From the NCBI GenBank assembly GCA_051294375.1, contig CM119267.1, forward strand, positions 5,006,619 to 5,070,618: a stretch of DNA of 64,000 nt, read 5' to 3'. The notes under the pieces are model-generated. The model saw only the letters and a list, made by a program, of their open reading frames with translations, was not told the DNA's origin and searched no databases. How positions within the stretch are numbered: position 1 is the first letter of the stretch; each line of letters opens with the position of its first letter. The position numbers were made by a program, and so were the translations under genes. This DNA is from Paraspadella gotoi. Taxonomy: Eukaryota; Chaetognatha. Shown in pieces: positions 46,649-56,999 of this stretch.

Positions 46649-46879
46649 CCCTTATTTTTTTCGTCTTTATCGCTTTAGTCGTCGTTGTCGTTGTTAATGA
46701 CGATAAAGGTTGCTTCGTCAGCGTCTTCATGTTCCTCTTTTTTGTTTTCTTCTTTATTATCTCTGTCTTCGTCGTCGTCGTCGTCGTCGTTGTTGTTACC
46801 GTCGTCGCCTACGCTCGATTGAAACGAATGAGATTCAGGAAGAAGATGATGAATAACATTTTCGCCAGTCTCTCTCTCT

Positions 46880-47446
46880 NNNNNNNNNNNNNNNNNNNNN
46901 NNNNNNNNNNNNNNNNNNNNNNNNNNNNNNNNNNNNNNNNNNNNNNNNNNNNNNNNNNNNNNNNNNNNNNNNNNNNNNNNNNNNNNNNNNNNNNNNNNNN
47001 NNNNNNNNNNNNNNNNNNNNNNNNNNNNNNNNNNNNNNNNNNNNNNNNNNNNNNNNNNNNNNNNNNNNNNNNNNNNNNNNNNNNNNNNNNNNNNNNNNNN
47101 NNNNNNNNNNNNNNNNNNNNNNNNNNNNNNNNNNNNNNNNNNNNNNNNNNNNNNNNNNNNNNNNNNNNNNNNNNNNNNNNNNNNNNNNNNNNNNNNNNNN
47201 NNNNNNNNNNNNNNNNNNNNNNNNNNNNNNNNNNNNNNNNNNNNNNNNNNNNNNNNNNNNNNNNNNNNNNNNNNNNNNNNNNNNNNNNNNNNNNNNNNNN
47301 NNNNNNNNNNNNNNNNNNNNNNNNNNNNNNNNNNNNNNNNNNNNNNNNNNNNNNNNNNNNNNNNNNNNNNNNNNNNNNNNNNNNNNNNNNNNNNNNNNNN
47401 NNNNNNNNNNNNNNNNNNNNNNNNNNNNNNNNNNNNNNNNNNNNNN
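46880..47446. other. assembly gap, 567 N
   Basis: The largest gap. A CT run ends at its left edge. Confidence 1.
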
Positions 47447-47823
47447 TGATTGAAATAAAATACTCGACGCATATCTTTATATATCGCGGAATCCGATAAA
47501 AACCAATTAGATAAAAACCGTGGGATAAAAAAAAACAACTTGTGATGGAATAAATTGAATTTTGGTTTCGCAGCTGCGATGGAAAAAAAAAAGAACGAAT
47601 TCCATTTTTTTTAGGAAAAAAAAAACAAATGGCATAAAATTTAATTTGGTTTCTCTTTTTTTTTCCATAATTGTATTTTACGTGCGATACTTTTGGGTTT
47701 TTGGGTTATTTTTATTTTTGTTCGTTTGAAAAAAGTGAGAATTATCGTGTCCTTTTTCTTTGGAACAGTTCTTTATCTTTTTTTCGCTTATCTTTATTCT
47801 TTCATTCCATTCTATTTGTTTCC
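47447..47823. other. AT-rich DNA between gaps
   Basis: About 380 bp, A- and T-rich. No gene is seen. Confidence 0.6.
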
Positions 47824-48228
47824 NNNNNNNNNNNNNNNNNNNNNNNNNNNNNNNNNNNNNNNNNNNNNNNNNNNNNNNNNNNNNNNNNNNNNNNNNNNNN
47901 NNNNNNNNNNNNNNNNNNNNNNNNNNNNNNNNNNNNNNNNNNNNNNNNNNNNNNNNNNNNNNNNNNNNNNNNNNNNNNNNNNNNNNNNNNNNNNNNNNNN
48001 NNNNNNNNNNNNNNNNNNNNNNNNNNNNNNNNNNNNNNNNNNNNNNNNNNNNNNNNNNNNNNNNNNNNNNNNNNNNNNNNNNNNNNNNNNNNNNNNNNNN
48101 NNNNNNNNNNNNNNNNNNNNNNNNNNNNNNNNNNNNNNNNNNNNNNNNNNNNNNNNNNNNNNNNNNNNNNNNNNNNNNNNNNNNNNNNNNNNNNNNNNNN
48201 NNNNNNNNNNNNNNNNNNNNNNNNNNNN
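47824..48228. other. assembly gap, 405 N
   Basis: No information on the content. Confidence 1.
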
Positions 48229-48554
48229 GACGACTACGTTAAATAAAAAAAAATTTCCCTAAAAATCCTCCGATATTTTCGGGGATTTATTTTGTGTAGT
48301 GTTTTTTTTTTTTTGTTCCTTTTTTCTTCTGATGTTATATGGCAATTGTTTGCATTACTGGTTTTTGCCAATGCTTCGGGTTGTAAAAGCTTTTTTAGCT
48401 TACCTTGGTTAACTTGGTAAGCGGGTAAACCATTTTAAAACGTATTTTATTGCATATCGTATATGTACATTGTACAATACGAAGTACACAATCCAGTGTA
48501 CGTTTTCGACTAAAACACTTTTGCATCACGTTAACGACTTTTAAACGCCCCCCC

Positions 48555-48798
48555 NNNNNNNNNNNNNNNNNNNNNNNNNNNNNNNNNNNNNNNNNNNNNN
48601 NNNNNNNNNNNNNNNNNNNNNNNNNNNNNNNNNNNNNNNNNNNNNNNNNNNNNNNNNNNNNNNNNNNNNNNNNNNNNNNNNNNNNNNNNNNNNNNNNNNN
48701 NNNNNNNNNNNNNNNNNNNNNNNNNNNNNNNNNNNNNNNNNNNNNNNNNNNNNNNNNNNNNNNNNNNNNNNNNNNNNNNNNNNNNNNNNNNNNNNNNN
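48555..48798. other. assembly gap, 244 N
   Basis: Flanked on the left by a run of C. Confidence 1.
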
Positions 48799-48887
48799 AG
48801 CCCACGCCGACTTATCCCAGAGACCGACTTCGCTTTTATGAGCCAACACTTTTTTCTTTCCTCTTTTTTTCTATTTTTAGAAGCAGA

Positions 48888-48890
<3 letters not shown>

Positions 48891-48925
<35 letters not shown>
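48891..48925. repeat. (CT)n microsatellite
   Basis: Short pure CT run. Confidence 0.85.
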
Positions 48926-48926
<1 letters not shown>

Positions 48927-49116
48927 GATTAGCTAATAGCAATCCTTTCTCGCACTATTAATTATTGAATGAATAAAAAAATCAAATAATGGCTCAGCTA
49001 ATGAATTTTTTAAATAATTATGATTTTTGACCGATTTTCCTGTAGTGTTAAAAGCCTTATACCTCCAGGAGACGAATTATCTCAGCGAAATATTCTGCCT
49101 CGTTTCGTACCTAATA

Positions 49117-49281
49117 TCATGGTTTCACTTGACCTTGGCTGATTTTAGCGTTTCGCCCAGAAAATACATTCTTCGCAATCTCTTTGGCTTTCGAAACTTT
49201 CAAAATAGGTTTCTCCAGTTCTTTCTTCGTTTTTACTACTGCAGCATCGGCAGACGTAGCTGCAGTGACAAGGTCGCCCCG
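49117..49281 (-). CDS. possible coding remnant or exon, minus strand (weak)
   Basis: A 54-codon minus-strand frame ending in TGA reads as an Ala/Lys-rich, basic segment (VVKTKKELEKPILKVSKA..., then AKNVFSGRNAKISQ). Its composition is more protein-like than most frames here. Two CTGCAG sites near its start could be acceptors. Upstream the frame is closed by stops. It could be the last exon of an antisense gene or a pseudogene piece, but I do not recognise it. Confidence 0.2.
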   Translation of the reverse strand, partial: RGDLVTAATSADAAVVKTKKELEKPILKVSKAKEIAKNVFSGRNAKISQGQVKP

Positions 49282-49473
49282 TTAATTTCTTGGTTATTTT
49301 ACACAAGCGGCTGGATTAGTGGAACCAAATTCGTTTTTCCTTCGAATCTGTCGTATCTTCTACTTATTCTTCTCCGGTCATACGAATTCTCTAAAGAGAA
49401 TCGAAAGCTTGCTTCGGACCGCAATTTTAACGCCAAGCTTTCCTCGGCTGCTTGGCCAACAAGCTAATAAACT

Positions 49474-49573
49474 ATGGCTTCTCGCCCGAAAGAGGAAAAA
49501 TACGAGCAAAAATTGGCGAAGGAAGCGTTGGAGTGGATTGCCAGTTTAATCGACGAAAAATTGGATTGTTCGG
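49474..49573 (+). CDS. CH-domain protein, exon 1
   Basis: Encodes residues 1-33 plus one base. The donor is TCGG|GTAAGT, a perfect consensus. Intron 1 is 282 bp. Confidence 0.85.
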
Positions 49574-50516
49574 GTAAGTTGGGTGGTACTCTTTCACTAA
49601 ATATTTACTCACAGGGTTCGGATACAAAATTTTTAAGCTTTATTGGAACAAGCTGCTGAGCGAGTCTATTCGGTATCTCGTGAATTATGTGATCGCATGA
49701 TCGGTGATCGCGTGACTTCACGAGTAAACTTGGTTGATTGAAGTTTTTCCCCCCAAGTTTTAAGCATTTAAAATTTAAGTGGGACCAGACCTACGAACGG
49801 AGATGCTCCGCGAGTACGCAGCGGCGAAACTAATAATCAATCTGACTGACTTTAGGATCGAGGGACACCTTTCACTCGCAGCTGAAGAACGGGCAGCGCC
49901 TCTGCCGTCTGATGAACGAGTTAAAGCCCAACACGATCCGCGATATCAACGAAGCCAGGATGGCCTTCACGGAGATGGAGAACATCGGCAACTTCCTGAG
50001 CGCCTGCGAGGAATTCGGCGTCGATAGGGGCGACCTATTTCGAATAAGCGATCTTTACAAGGCGGTGGGTCACTGCTATAAGATGATAGAGCAATCGTAC
50101 AGAAAGTATATGCAGGGATGATGCAGTATTAATGCGGCATTGACGTAGCGATACGAAGGTGATATAATAATCGTACGGAGATAGTGCGGCGAGGCGCGTC
50201 AATTCTAAAGGGATGATGTTGGGATGTAGCTGCATTGATGCAGCGACCATGCAGCAATGATGCGACGATACGGATGCAGCAATATTGCAACGTGAATGGA
50301 GAAAGGACGCGATGTTGAATATAATGCAGAAACGATGCAGTATTGATAATTAACACAGAGAAAATAAAGCGAGGATACTTTTTTTATTCGTATAATTTCC
50401 GACATTGATGCTTTCAGGAAAATCTTGATGTTGTGGTTTTGGCAATCCATGCCCTGGGACGAGAGGCCAGTCGTAAGGGGTATCAAGGAATCAAACCTAA
50501 AGAAGCAGATGCTTGA
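49474..50516 (+). CDS. single CH-domain protein, transgelin / muscle protein 20-like, 135 aa, 3 exons
   Basis: Coding exons are 49474-49573, 49856-50064 and 50418-50516, with GT-AG introns and matching phases (1, then 0). The protein starts MASRPKEEKYEQKLAKEALEWI (first CH helix with its conserved Trp). It continues with LKNGQRLCRLMNELKP, the central CH helix signature, then MENIGNFLSACEEFGV, DLFRISDLYKA and ENLDVVVLAIHALGRE, and ends KPKEADA. These are the landmarks of calponin / transgelin / Mp20 proteins, which bind actin and stabilise thin filaments, mainly in muscle. An in-frame TAA at 49468-49470 supports the chosen ATG. The family is usually about 180-200 residues and ends in a calponin-like repeat. 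Here the stop comes right after the CH domain, and the N-terminal lead is short. Expression in muscle is inferred from the family only. Confidence 0.88.
49856..50064 (+). CDS. CH-domain protein, exon 2
   Basis: Acceptor GACTTTAG|. Encodes residues 34-103, the core of the CH domain. The donor is GCG|GTGGGT. Read-through would add about 18 residues to TGA at 50119-50121, and an AATAAA-like AAATAAAG at about 50361 could support a shorter form. Confidence 0.88.
50105..50345 (+). repeat. degenerate GATGCAGCAAT-type repeat in intron 2
   Basis: About twelve variants of ATGCAG / TGATGCAGC / GATGCGGC scattered over 240 bp, a decayed minisatellite within the last intron of the CH-domain gene. Confidence 0.55.
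50418..50516 (+). CDS. CH-domain protein, exon 3 (C-terminus)
   Basis: Acceptor GCTTTCAG|. Encodes residues 104-135 (last CH helix with HALGRE, then a short tail) and TGA. No donor precedes the stop, so the lack of the calponin-like repeat is not an annotation choice within this exon. Confidence 0.85.
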   Translation, partial: ENLDVVVLAIHALGREASRKGYQGIKPKEADA

Positions 50517-50712
50517 AGATTAAGGTTATTCGATCCTAAATGACTATCCTTTCGGACGTAGGAATTTAAAAAAAAACTATACACATCCGCATCGTAGGAA
50601 AGTTACATATTTGATCATATTAGATCATATTTTAGATTTGAAAAAAGTTAAAATGATTTCATGAATATTGTTTAAAATGTTAACTCTCATTAGCATTGTC
50701 CTATGAAAAAAA

Positions 50713-50718
50713 AATAAA
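50713..50718 (+). promoter_or_regulatory. polyadenylation signal AATAAA (CH-domain gene)
   Basis: The first AATAAA after the stop, about 200 nt downstream. Confidence 0.55.
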
Positions 50719-50719
50719 G

Positions 50720-52380
50720 TTTTACTCTTTCTTGCGTGGTTCTCATTTCTGCAAATTCCATTTTTTGTGTACTTTTCGTTTTACATATTTAGTCTTTTAT
50801 CCAAAAAAATTATTTAAAAAAAAAAGTTACTGTTAACTCGCCCGTGGCCTATCGGCTTCTCGGGTTGGAAATCTTAACTAATCGAATTCCACACGAATCG
50901 GCGAAAGAAATTTTCTGCGTCACGAGATGGAACTGGGAGCGAATCCACAGTGCTGGTCGAGATTTGTTAATGTTTGTGAGAAGTTCGTCTGTCTTCTACA
51001 AAACTAAAATTTAAAGTTTTTCAGTCAGTTTGTTGTCTACATCGATATAGTACATGGGTCAACGTTGATTAATCTATTTTGACGAATTTTCGAAGAGATC
51101 CTCTTAAGAAATTCGCCCGCCAGATCCCATCTCGTTTGTCATTCCGGCTAAACTTTCTTCGATCTTCCTCGAAAAATATCGAGAAACTTATTTTTTTTCA
51201 AGTTGCAAAATGTCTGTATGTCTATCGGTGTGTCCCAATTGAGTTAATAATTCGGAAGAAACTTTATCATTTTGATTAATACGTTATCGTAAAGTAATGT
51301 AACGTGAGATGTATGAATTGAAGCTGTTTCGTACTCGAGTAGTCCCTTTAAAAAAAGAGTCACTGGGTCACAAAACGGTCAACTTGCAGGTTCTTGTTTT
51401 CTTGTCATTTTTTTTCCTCTGCCAATTTTTGTTCTTAGGATGTGATCTTTTATATCACTGCGGAACGTCATTATTTAGTGACGAAAGACGACGACGACGA
51501 CGAAACGACGACAGAGCCAAAAATAAAGGGAGTCGTCGGAAGACGAACCAGGAATGACTAACGACGATCCGCGTGAATGACGAAACGAGGAAAGAGACGA
51601 AAAGGGAAACGAAAGATGTCGAAATAAAAACCGAAATGGCGTAGTAGTGGGAGATTGAAATGGAAGGAGAATCGAGATGGGATAATGGGTGGGGGGAGAT
51701 TGGATGAGATGGGATAATGGGTGGGGGGGAGGATGGGAATGAGATTGGATGATAAGATGAAAGATAGGAAATTGGAGATGGGAAGTGAAGAGAGATAGGG
51801 GAAAGGACAGGAAATAAGATGAGAATCGAGAGAAGATGAGTAAGATGATTGATTTTTTTATTCATATCAATTTGTGATACGGATCGATACAAACATATAC
51901 ACTAACAGAAAAATGACAACAGAGAAATAATAAGTAATTTAGGTAATCGAGACATTGTTTCTATGTTCATTGTACAATGGGGGGGAAAAGGATGGGAGAA
52001 GAGATTATAAATGGGAGAAAAAGGGATGGGACAAAAAGATGAAATAAGGGAAAAACAAGTTGAGACGACGAACGACGCCGATGACGACGACGACGATGAC
52101 GACGACGAACGAGAGAAGGGAGGGGCGAAAATAAATTAAACTGGGAATCGATACGACGTGATCTCTGAGCAGCAGACGCTTTCCTGTTTTTTTTTCGGGA
52201 TTCAAGATGCGATGGAAATTGATTAAATATCAGACGAGTAATTGAAACTATAAAAAAAAACAACCAAGATTATACATACCGTTGGAGGGAAATAGATTGT
52301 ATTAAATATTGATTAAAGATTAATACTTAGTGCGTCTCTAAATCGATCGGGACGGGACGATTGATTTGTAATTAGACGCG
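50720..52380. other. intergenic DNA
   Basis: No gene is recognised. GAC/CGA triplets at 51484-51510 and 52058-52110, and a G-rich direct repeat of GATGGGATAATGGGTGGGG at about 51677 and 51709. Confidence 0.5.
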
Positions 52381-52386
52381 TCGCCC

Positions 52387-52443
52387 TGTACCTCTGTACG
52401 CCTTGTACTGTGTACACACTACACAGTGTACAGTGTACACGCC
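52387..52443. repeat. cluster of TGTAC palindromic motifs
   Basis: Repeated TGTAC / GTGTACAC motifs, including a perfect hairpin ACTGTGT-ACACACT-ACACAGT followed by GTACAGTGTACAC. Confidence 0.55.
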
Positions 52444-52856
52444 TATACCCTTGTACTCTTTGTTCCCTTACTTGGCGTCCATTTTCAATTTTGCTTAAAC
52501 AATCTCAACTGATCACGCTCGCGCCTTGTTCCCACCTGGCGGGAGCTTTGCTCCGGTCCCTTATTCCCCTTTGGGTCAAACTCCGGCTCTCAATTGAAAT
52601 CAGTCTTATTTTTTTTTTTCGAAAATAGAAGCGGAAATCCTTTCAGCGAAATTCCCTAGTGTTGGATGGAATTGATTAAAGCAAGATGACTGAAGACTCG
52701 TCGCCTCGCATATATACGGTCACAGTCCTAATGGGACGTGAATGTTGTTCAGTCGAAAAAATTAAATTAATAAATTTAATAATCATTCATTAATTCGGTT
52801 TTTTTTCAGTGAGACATTTATTTTCTTACTATTTCTTTATTCATATATATTCTGTC

Positions 52857-52952
52857 TGTGATTGATTGATTTGATTGATTTGGTTGATTTGATTGATTTG
52901 ATTGATTTGATTGATTTGATTGATTTGATTGATTTGATTGATTGATTGATCG
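52857..52952. repeat. 9-bp minisatellite GATTGATTT
   Basis: About ten tandem units, one with a T-to-G change, followed by GATT tetranucleotides. Confidence 0.9.
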
Positions 52953-53127
52953 ATCGATTCTTCGTCTCATCCGAAGTAGGGCATCCAATTTCATTCGTTT
53001 CATTTAACTTACTCAGCATCCGGGGAAAAGAGAAAGAGGAAAAAAAAAAAGGTAATGGAGTTCCGACAAACTTTTTCAGTCTCGGACCCGGGTCTCCGGT
53101 CCACGCCCGGTCGTCGTCGTCGTCGTC

Positions 53128-53137
53128 NNNNNNNNNN
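53128..53137. other. assembly gap, 10 N
   Basis: Inside a TCG triplet run. Confidence 1.
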
Positions 53138-53139
53138 TC

Positions 53140-53395
53140 GCCGTCGCCGTCGACGGCCGTCACGCCATCTCGCGTCGATAAACCTCGTTGTGCTTCGACC
53201 CTTATTTCAACGAGAGCCGAGTTTATTTCCCCGCGGGACGGAAAAACCCCTTTCCCTCTCGTTAACGATCGAAACCCTTCTCGGCCCTCAGGTTGGGGGT
53301 GGGGGGGAGGGCCAAGTGGGGAGGGGGTGAGAGAAGGGCGAACTCTATTCCCGGCGGAGTGGGTGCCCAACTTGAAATTACTTACCCTACACTAG
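53140..53395. other. GC-rich island
   Basis: CpG-rich with a G-run (53283-53330). Frames of about 150-177 codons are open on both strands through the gap, so neither is reliable. No domain is recognised. Confidence 0.35.
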
Positions 53396-53710
53396 GTCTT
53401 CTCTTTCTCCTTCAGCTGTGGGATTTATTTTTTTTTTTTTACTGAAAAGTAGTACAAGTTTGTGTCGTTCGAAACTTGTTTTTGATTTGTAAACTTCCTT
53501 CGGAGATTCTCAAGTTTTAAATCAATTTGAGGAATTTCTCCATCGTCGGCCGCCTAACTTACTCCCTCCGGACTTCCCGGCTGAGTCAACTTACTCTCTC
53601 AAACCCGCCGCTTTTCCTCATATCTTTGACAGTAAACAAACGATAACGAAATCAACTATTCTGCTTTTGTTATGATTTTAAATAAATTTCTACATTATTT
53701 TCTTTCTGTC

Positions 53711-53717
<7 letters not shown>
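53396..53717. other. intergenic DNA
   Basis: AT-rich, no gene seen. Confidence 0.6.
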
Positions 53718-53797
<80 letters not shown>

Positions 53798-53835
53798 GTT
53801 ATTATTATTGTTATTGTTATTATTATTATTATTGA
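53717..53835. repeat. (ATT)n trinucleotide microsatellite
   Basis: About 39 units, with three GTT variants near the right end. The poly-Asn and poly-Ile/Leu open frames are artefacts. Confidence 0.95.
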
Positions 53836-54368
53836 GCTCACTGCAAGTTCGATCAATCCAAACAGGAAGCCAGAAACAGGAAACTAGGTTAAAAGGATTC
53901 GATTGCAGCTGAGCGGTTCCACTAATTGTTATTTTCGTCGTCGTCGTCGTCCACAACGACCTCCTAATTACAAATATTGCTTTTTTGCACAAGAAAAATA
54001 ATTAGGTCAAATAACCAATTTTTGTCGCAGAGTAAGATTTTATAAGTTTCAATTGCTAATGCAGTGTCTCGTTTTGTTTTTTTTTTTTTGTTTATTTAAC
54101 TGAATTGTCAAATGTGCGTTCACTAATAATTTCATTTTTTTTCTTTTTTCTCTATTTCTGCCTGCCAATACGCATCGATCGACGAACAGGTAAGTGCAAT
54201 TTCATATTTTTGATAAACTTTGCATTATAATTATTCCTTTAAAATCATCCTCTAACAAAAATTTGTTGAACTATCACATGCCCTAGCATCGCTGTAAACA
54301 CTCGATTCAGCGTTAGTTGTTAATATACTACCTATATATAACCCTTAAATAGAAGTCTTATTCTTTAA
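53836..54368. other. intergenic DNA
   Basis: AT-rich with a short CGT run (53937-53950). No gene seen. Confidence 0.6.
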
Positions 54369-54370
54369 TA

Positions 54371-54372
54371 TA

Positions 54373-54446
<74 letters not shown>
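54371..54446. repeat. (CT)n microsatellite
   Basis: CT array with two TTCT interruptions. Confidence 0.9.
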
Positions 54447-54448
<2 letters not shown>

Positions 54449-54598
54449 CCCCTCTCGCGAGGGGATTAGCGCGCCGCCGTCGTGGAAGCCGCCATAATTC
54501 TCTATTCCAAAGGCATTATCATAATTACCGCGAGAACCGTTGGAACAAACGAAGGCTTCGTCGCCGATTTTTACGAAAATGAGGCTCGTCGTCGTCGT

Positions 54599-54790
54599 CG
54601 ATGACGAAAACGAGGTTTGTGGTCGAAAACGAGGTTCGTCGTTCGACGACGAAAACGAGACTCGTGGTCGAAAACGAGGTTCGTCGTCCGATGACGAAAA
54701 CGAGGTTTGTGGTCGAAAACGAGGTTCGTCGTCCGATGACAAAAACGAGGTTTGTGGTCGAAAACGAGGCTCTCGGTGGAAAACGAGGCT
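54599..54790 (+). repeat. 45-bp minisatellite, open in frame as a 15-residue repeat
   Basis: Four units of about 45 bp with GATGACGAAAACGAGG and TGTGGTCGAAAACGAGG halves. In one frame they read DDENEVCGRKRGSSS-like peptides inside a 113-codon frame (54540-54881). Because 45 is a multiple of three, other frames are open too. No start context, splice sites or known domain support a gene. Confidence 0.7.
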
Positions 54791-54889
54791 GCCGGTCATA
54801 GACGATGACGAAAACGGGGCTCTCGATCTCGTAATCGTCGCTATTTTCGACAGAATAAAAAAAAAGAAAAAAAAGAAATAGAATGTTGG

Positions 54890-55230
54890 AATTGGTGCTG
54901 AGCTTCGAAACGGGGAAACAATGAAATAAAAAAAAAGTGATATAGGGCGAGTGCGAAATAAAAGTAGGTGACGGGAGGGAGGGGATAAAAATTAATCAAA
55001 TGATTCGCGGAGTATAAAAGAAGGGAAATAGAATGAGGAAGAGAAGAAAATATTTTTTAAAAAAAGAAATTTGCGAGCGAAAGAGAATTAGGTTATGGAA
55101 AGACGGATCGCGAAGATGGAACCAAAAAAAAAGATGGAACCAAAAAGAAAGAGAGTTATGAGATGAAGAAATAATTGGCTATTCAAACAAATGGATTTTG
55201 GTTTGAGAATCGTTGAATTTTTTTTTTTTT
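54890..55230. other. A-rich intergenic DNA
   Basis: A- and purine-rich, with a small direct repeat of AAGATGGAACCAAAAA at 55114 and 55132. No gene seen. Confidence 0.6.
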
Positions 55231-55239
55231 TTTTTAGCC

Positions 55240-55532
55240 GGATCTGCTCACGGCAGATTCCGGTCCGTCGGTCCTACCCTAAAATCTAGTCGGTAAGATA
55301 CTTAAATCATGTCTGAACCTCGAATTATGTGTCTGTCTGACTGTCTGTCTGTCTGTCCTAAAAACCGACAGTTTGAGCAAACAATGCCGGATCTGAACTG
55401 ATAATTAATTATTTTATTATTATTATTATTATTAATTTAAATATTTATTAATTAATTAATTTTTTATATATTCATTTAATAAAATAATTACCGCTAATGA
55501 TCGTGGGCAGATCCGGCATTGTTTTCTCAAAC
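55240..55532. mobile_element. foldback / MITE-like element
   Basis: The left arm 55371-55395 (GTTTGAGCAAACAATGCCGG...) and right arm 55508-55532 are reverse complements with one mismatch in 25. The interior is AT-rich (ATT repeats). A further GCCGGATCTGCTCACG at 55240-55255 is inverted relative to the right arm and extends the match past it. The element has no coding capacity. Target-site duplications could not be fixed by eye. Confidence 0.5.
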
Positions 55533-56350
55533 TTGTTTAATATTGTGCGGCCTATTCTACAATTGACTTTTATTTTTTTATTTTCTTAAAATAGAAACAA
55601 GAAAAAAAAGAAAATCTAATCAAAAAAAAATTTTTTAGAAGAATTACTACCAAAAAAGAAATAATTAGCAGCTACTTAACGATACGTTGACCAAAAAAAA
55701 AAACCTGGAACCGAAACTGGACGAAAAAAAAAGCAAAAAAAGCAGAGGAAAAAAGCAGGGAAAAAAGCGAAGTAAAAAAGGTAATTTTGAGTTAGACCGC
55801 GGGAAGTCACTTTGCTAACGCAAGGAAACCGACCATTTGTCAAACACGAAAAACCTGGATAAAAAAAAGGAAAACGGAGGGCGAAAAAAAAAAAGCGGAA
55901 AAATTTTTAAGAAAAATTAACTTACTGTTTGTACTGGGCAACTAGATTTATGTATGGTGCCACTAAGTTAAGTAATGTTTAGACGTAAATCAATTAATAA
56001 GGCAGGTACTGGGCAAAAAATATTATTTTTTCTATAGAGGTCTAATATTCTCTCATACGTAAATATCTATAATTTTTTTGTTCATTAAACATTAAAAAGC
56101 CCTTGTTTGAAAAATTGTTGATGAATCAAATCGGAGAGAGTGAATTATTTGGCATATAAAGAAATAATTTCTTTACTGCTCACTCGGCAAACAATAGAAT
56201 TAAATAATCCTTGAATAATTATTCAAGGGTCACTCTTGGCGGATAATTGACTAAAAATAACCCGGACGACGGCATCGGGAAGAATTGCTTCATCGGTTCA
56301 ACTGAAGGCGAATGGACGATTAGAGAGACTCTCTTATGAAGAGGATCGAG
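55533..56350. other. A-rich intergenic DNA
   Basis: A-rich tracts (AAAAAAGCAGAGG-like) at 55690-55780 and 55860-55915. No gene seen. Confidence 0.6.
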
Positions 56351-56605
56351 GGCGGGCGATGGACTTATGAGGCCAGAAAAAGAGGCCTGGGTCTCATGAG
56401 GCCGACGAGAGGGTTTTTATTAATGCGGCAAGCGGGCATGGATCGTACGTGGCAGGACCTGGCCCGCCAGACGGCTTTGGTCTTATGAGGTTAGAGAGTG
56501 TGCCTGGATTGTTAAGTCAAGGTAGGAGATGTACAAATCCGGCTAAATGGCACGGGTCTTGAGAAACCAGAAAGCGGTATTGAGAATTATGTTGCGGAAA
56601 GAAAG

Positions 56606-56997
56606 CGGGCATGGAACTTCCTTGGCCTACGATCGAGCATGGATCTTATAGAGACAACGATCGGGGGTGGATCTTCCTTAGCCTACGATCGGGCATGAAT
56701 CTTCCTTGGCCTACGATCGGGCATGGATCTTATACAGCCAGCAACTGGGCAAGGATCTTCCTTGACCTATGATTGGGCATGGGTCTTAAGAGGCCAGTGA
56801 CTGGGCATGGATCTTCCATGGCCTACGATCGGGCATGGATCTCATAGATCCCACGACAGGGCATGGATCTTACTTGGCCTACGATTGGGCATGGGTCTTA
56901 TGGGGCCAGCGACCGGGCATGGATCTTCCTTTGCCTACGATCGGGCATGGATCTTATAGAGCCAGCGACCGGGCGTGGATGTTATCAAGTCGGCGAA
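56606..56997 (+). repeat. 28-bp minisatellite with A/B higher-order structure
   Basis: Fourteen units of exactly 28 bp with no indel. All begin near CGGGCATGGATCTT. Type A continues CCTTGGCCTACGAT and type B ATAGAGCCAGCGAC. The order is A B A A B A B A B A B A B B, so most of the array is a 56-bp dimer. Decayed B-like units continue leftward to about 56353. Confidence 0.9.
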
Positions 56998-56999
56998 AG

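Noticed and set aside
46579-47499. Frames of up to 306 codons
   Set aside because: Most of their length is unknown sequence in a gap, with a TCG repeat at the start.
49027-49467. 146-codon plus-strand frame just upstream of the CH-domain gene
   Set aside because: No ATG start, no domain, and it ends before the real ATG. The composition fits an accidental frame opposite the minus-strand Lys/Ala-rich frame.
50362-50367. AATAAA-like string in intron 2 of the CH-domain gene as the main poly(A) site
   Set aside because: It precedes exon 3, which completes the CH domain and is clearly coding. Kept only as a possible minor site.
52837-53395. Frames of 149 and 177 codons on opposite strands
   Set aside because: GC-rich DNA open on both strands, spanning a gap and a 9-bp tandem repeat (poly NQS-type reading).
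53690-53992. Poly-Asn frame
   Set aside because: Translation of the ATT microsatellite.
56606-56997. CRISPR array
   Set aside because: 28-bp repeats are directly tandem with no spacers, and the genome is eukaryotic.
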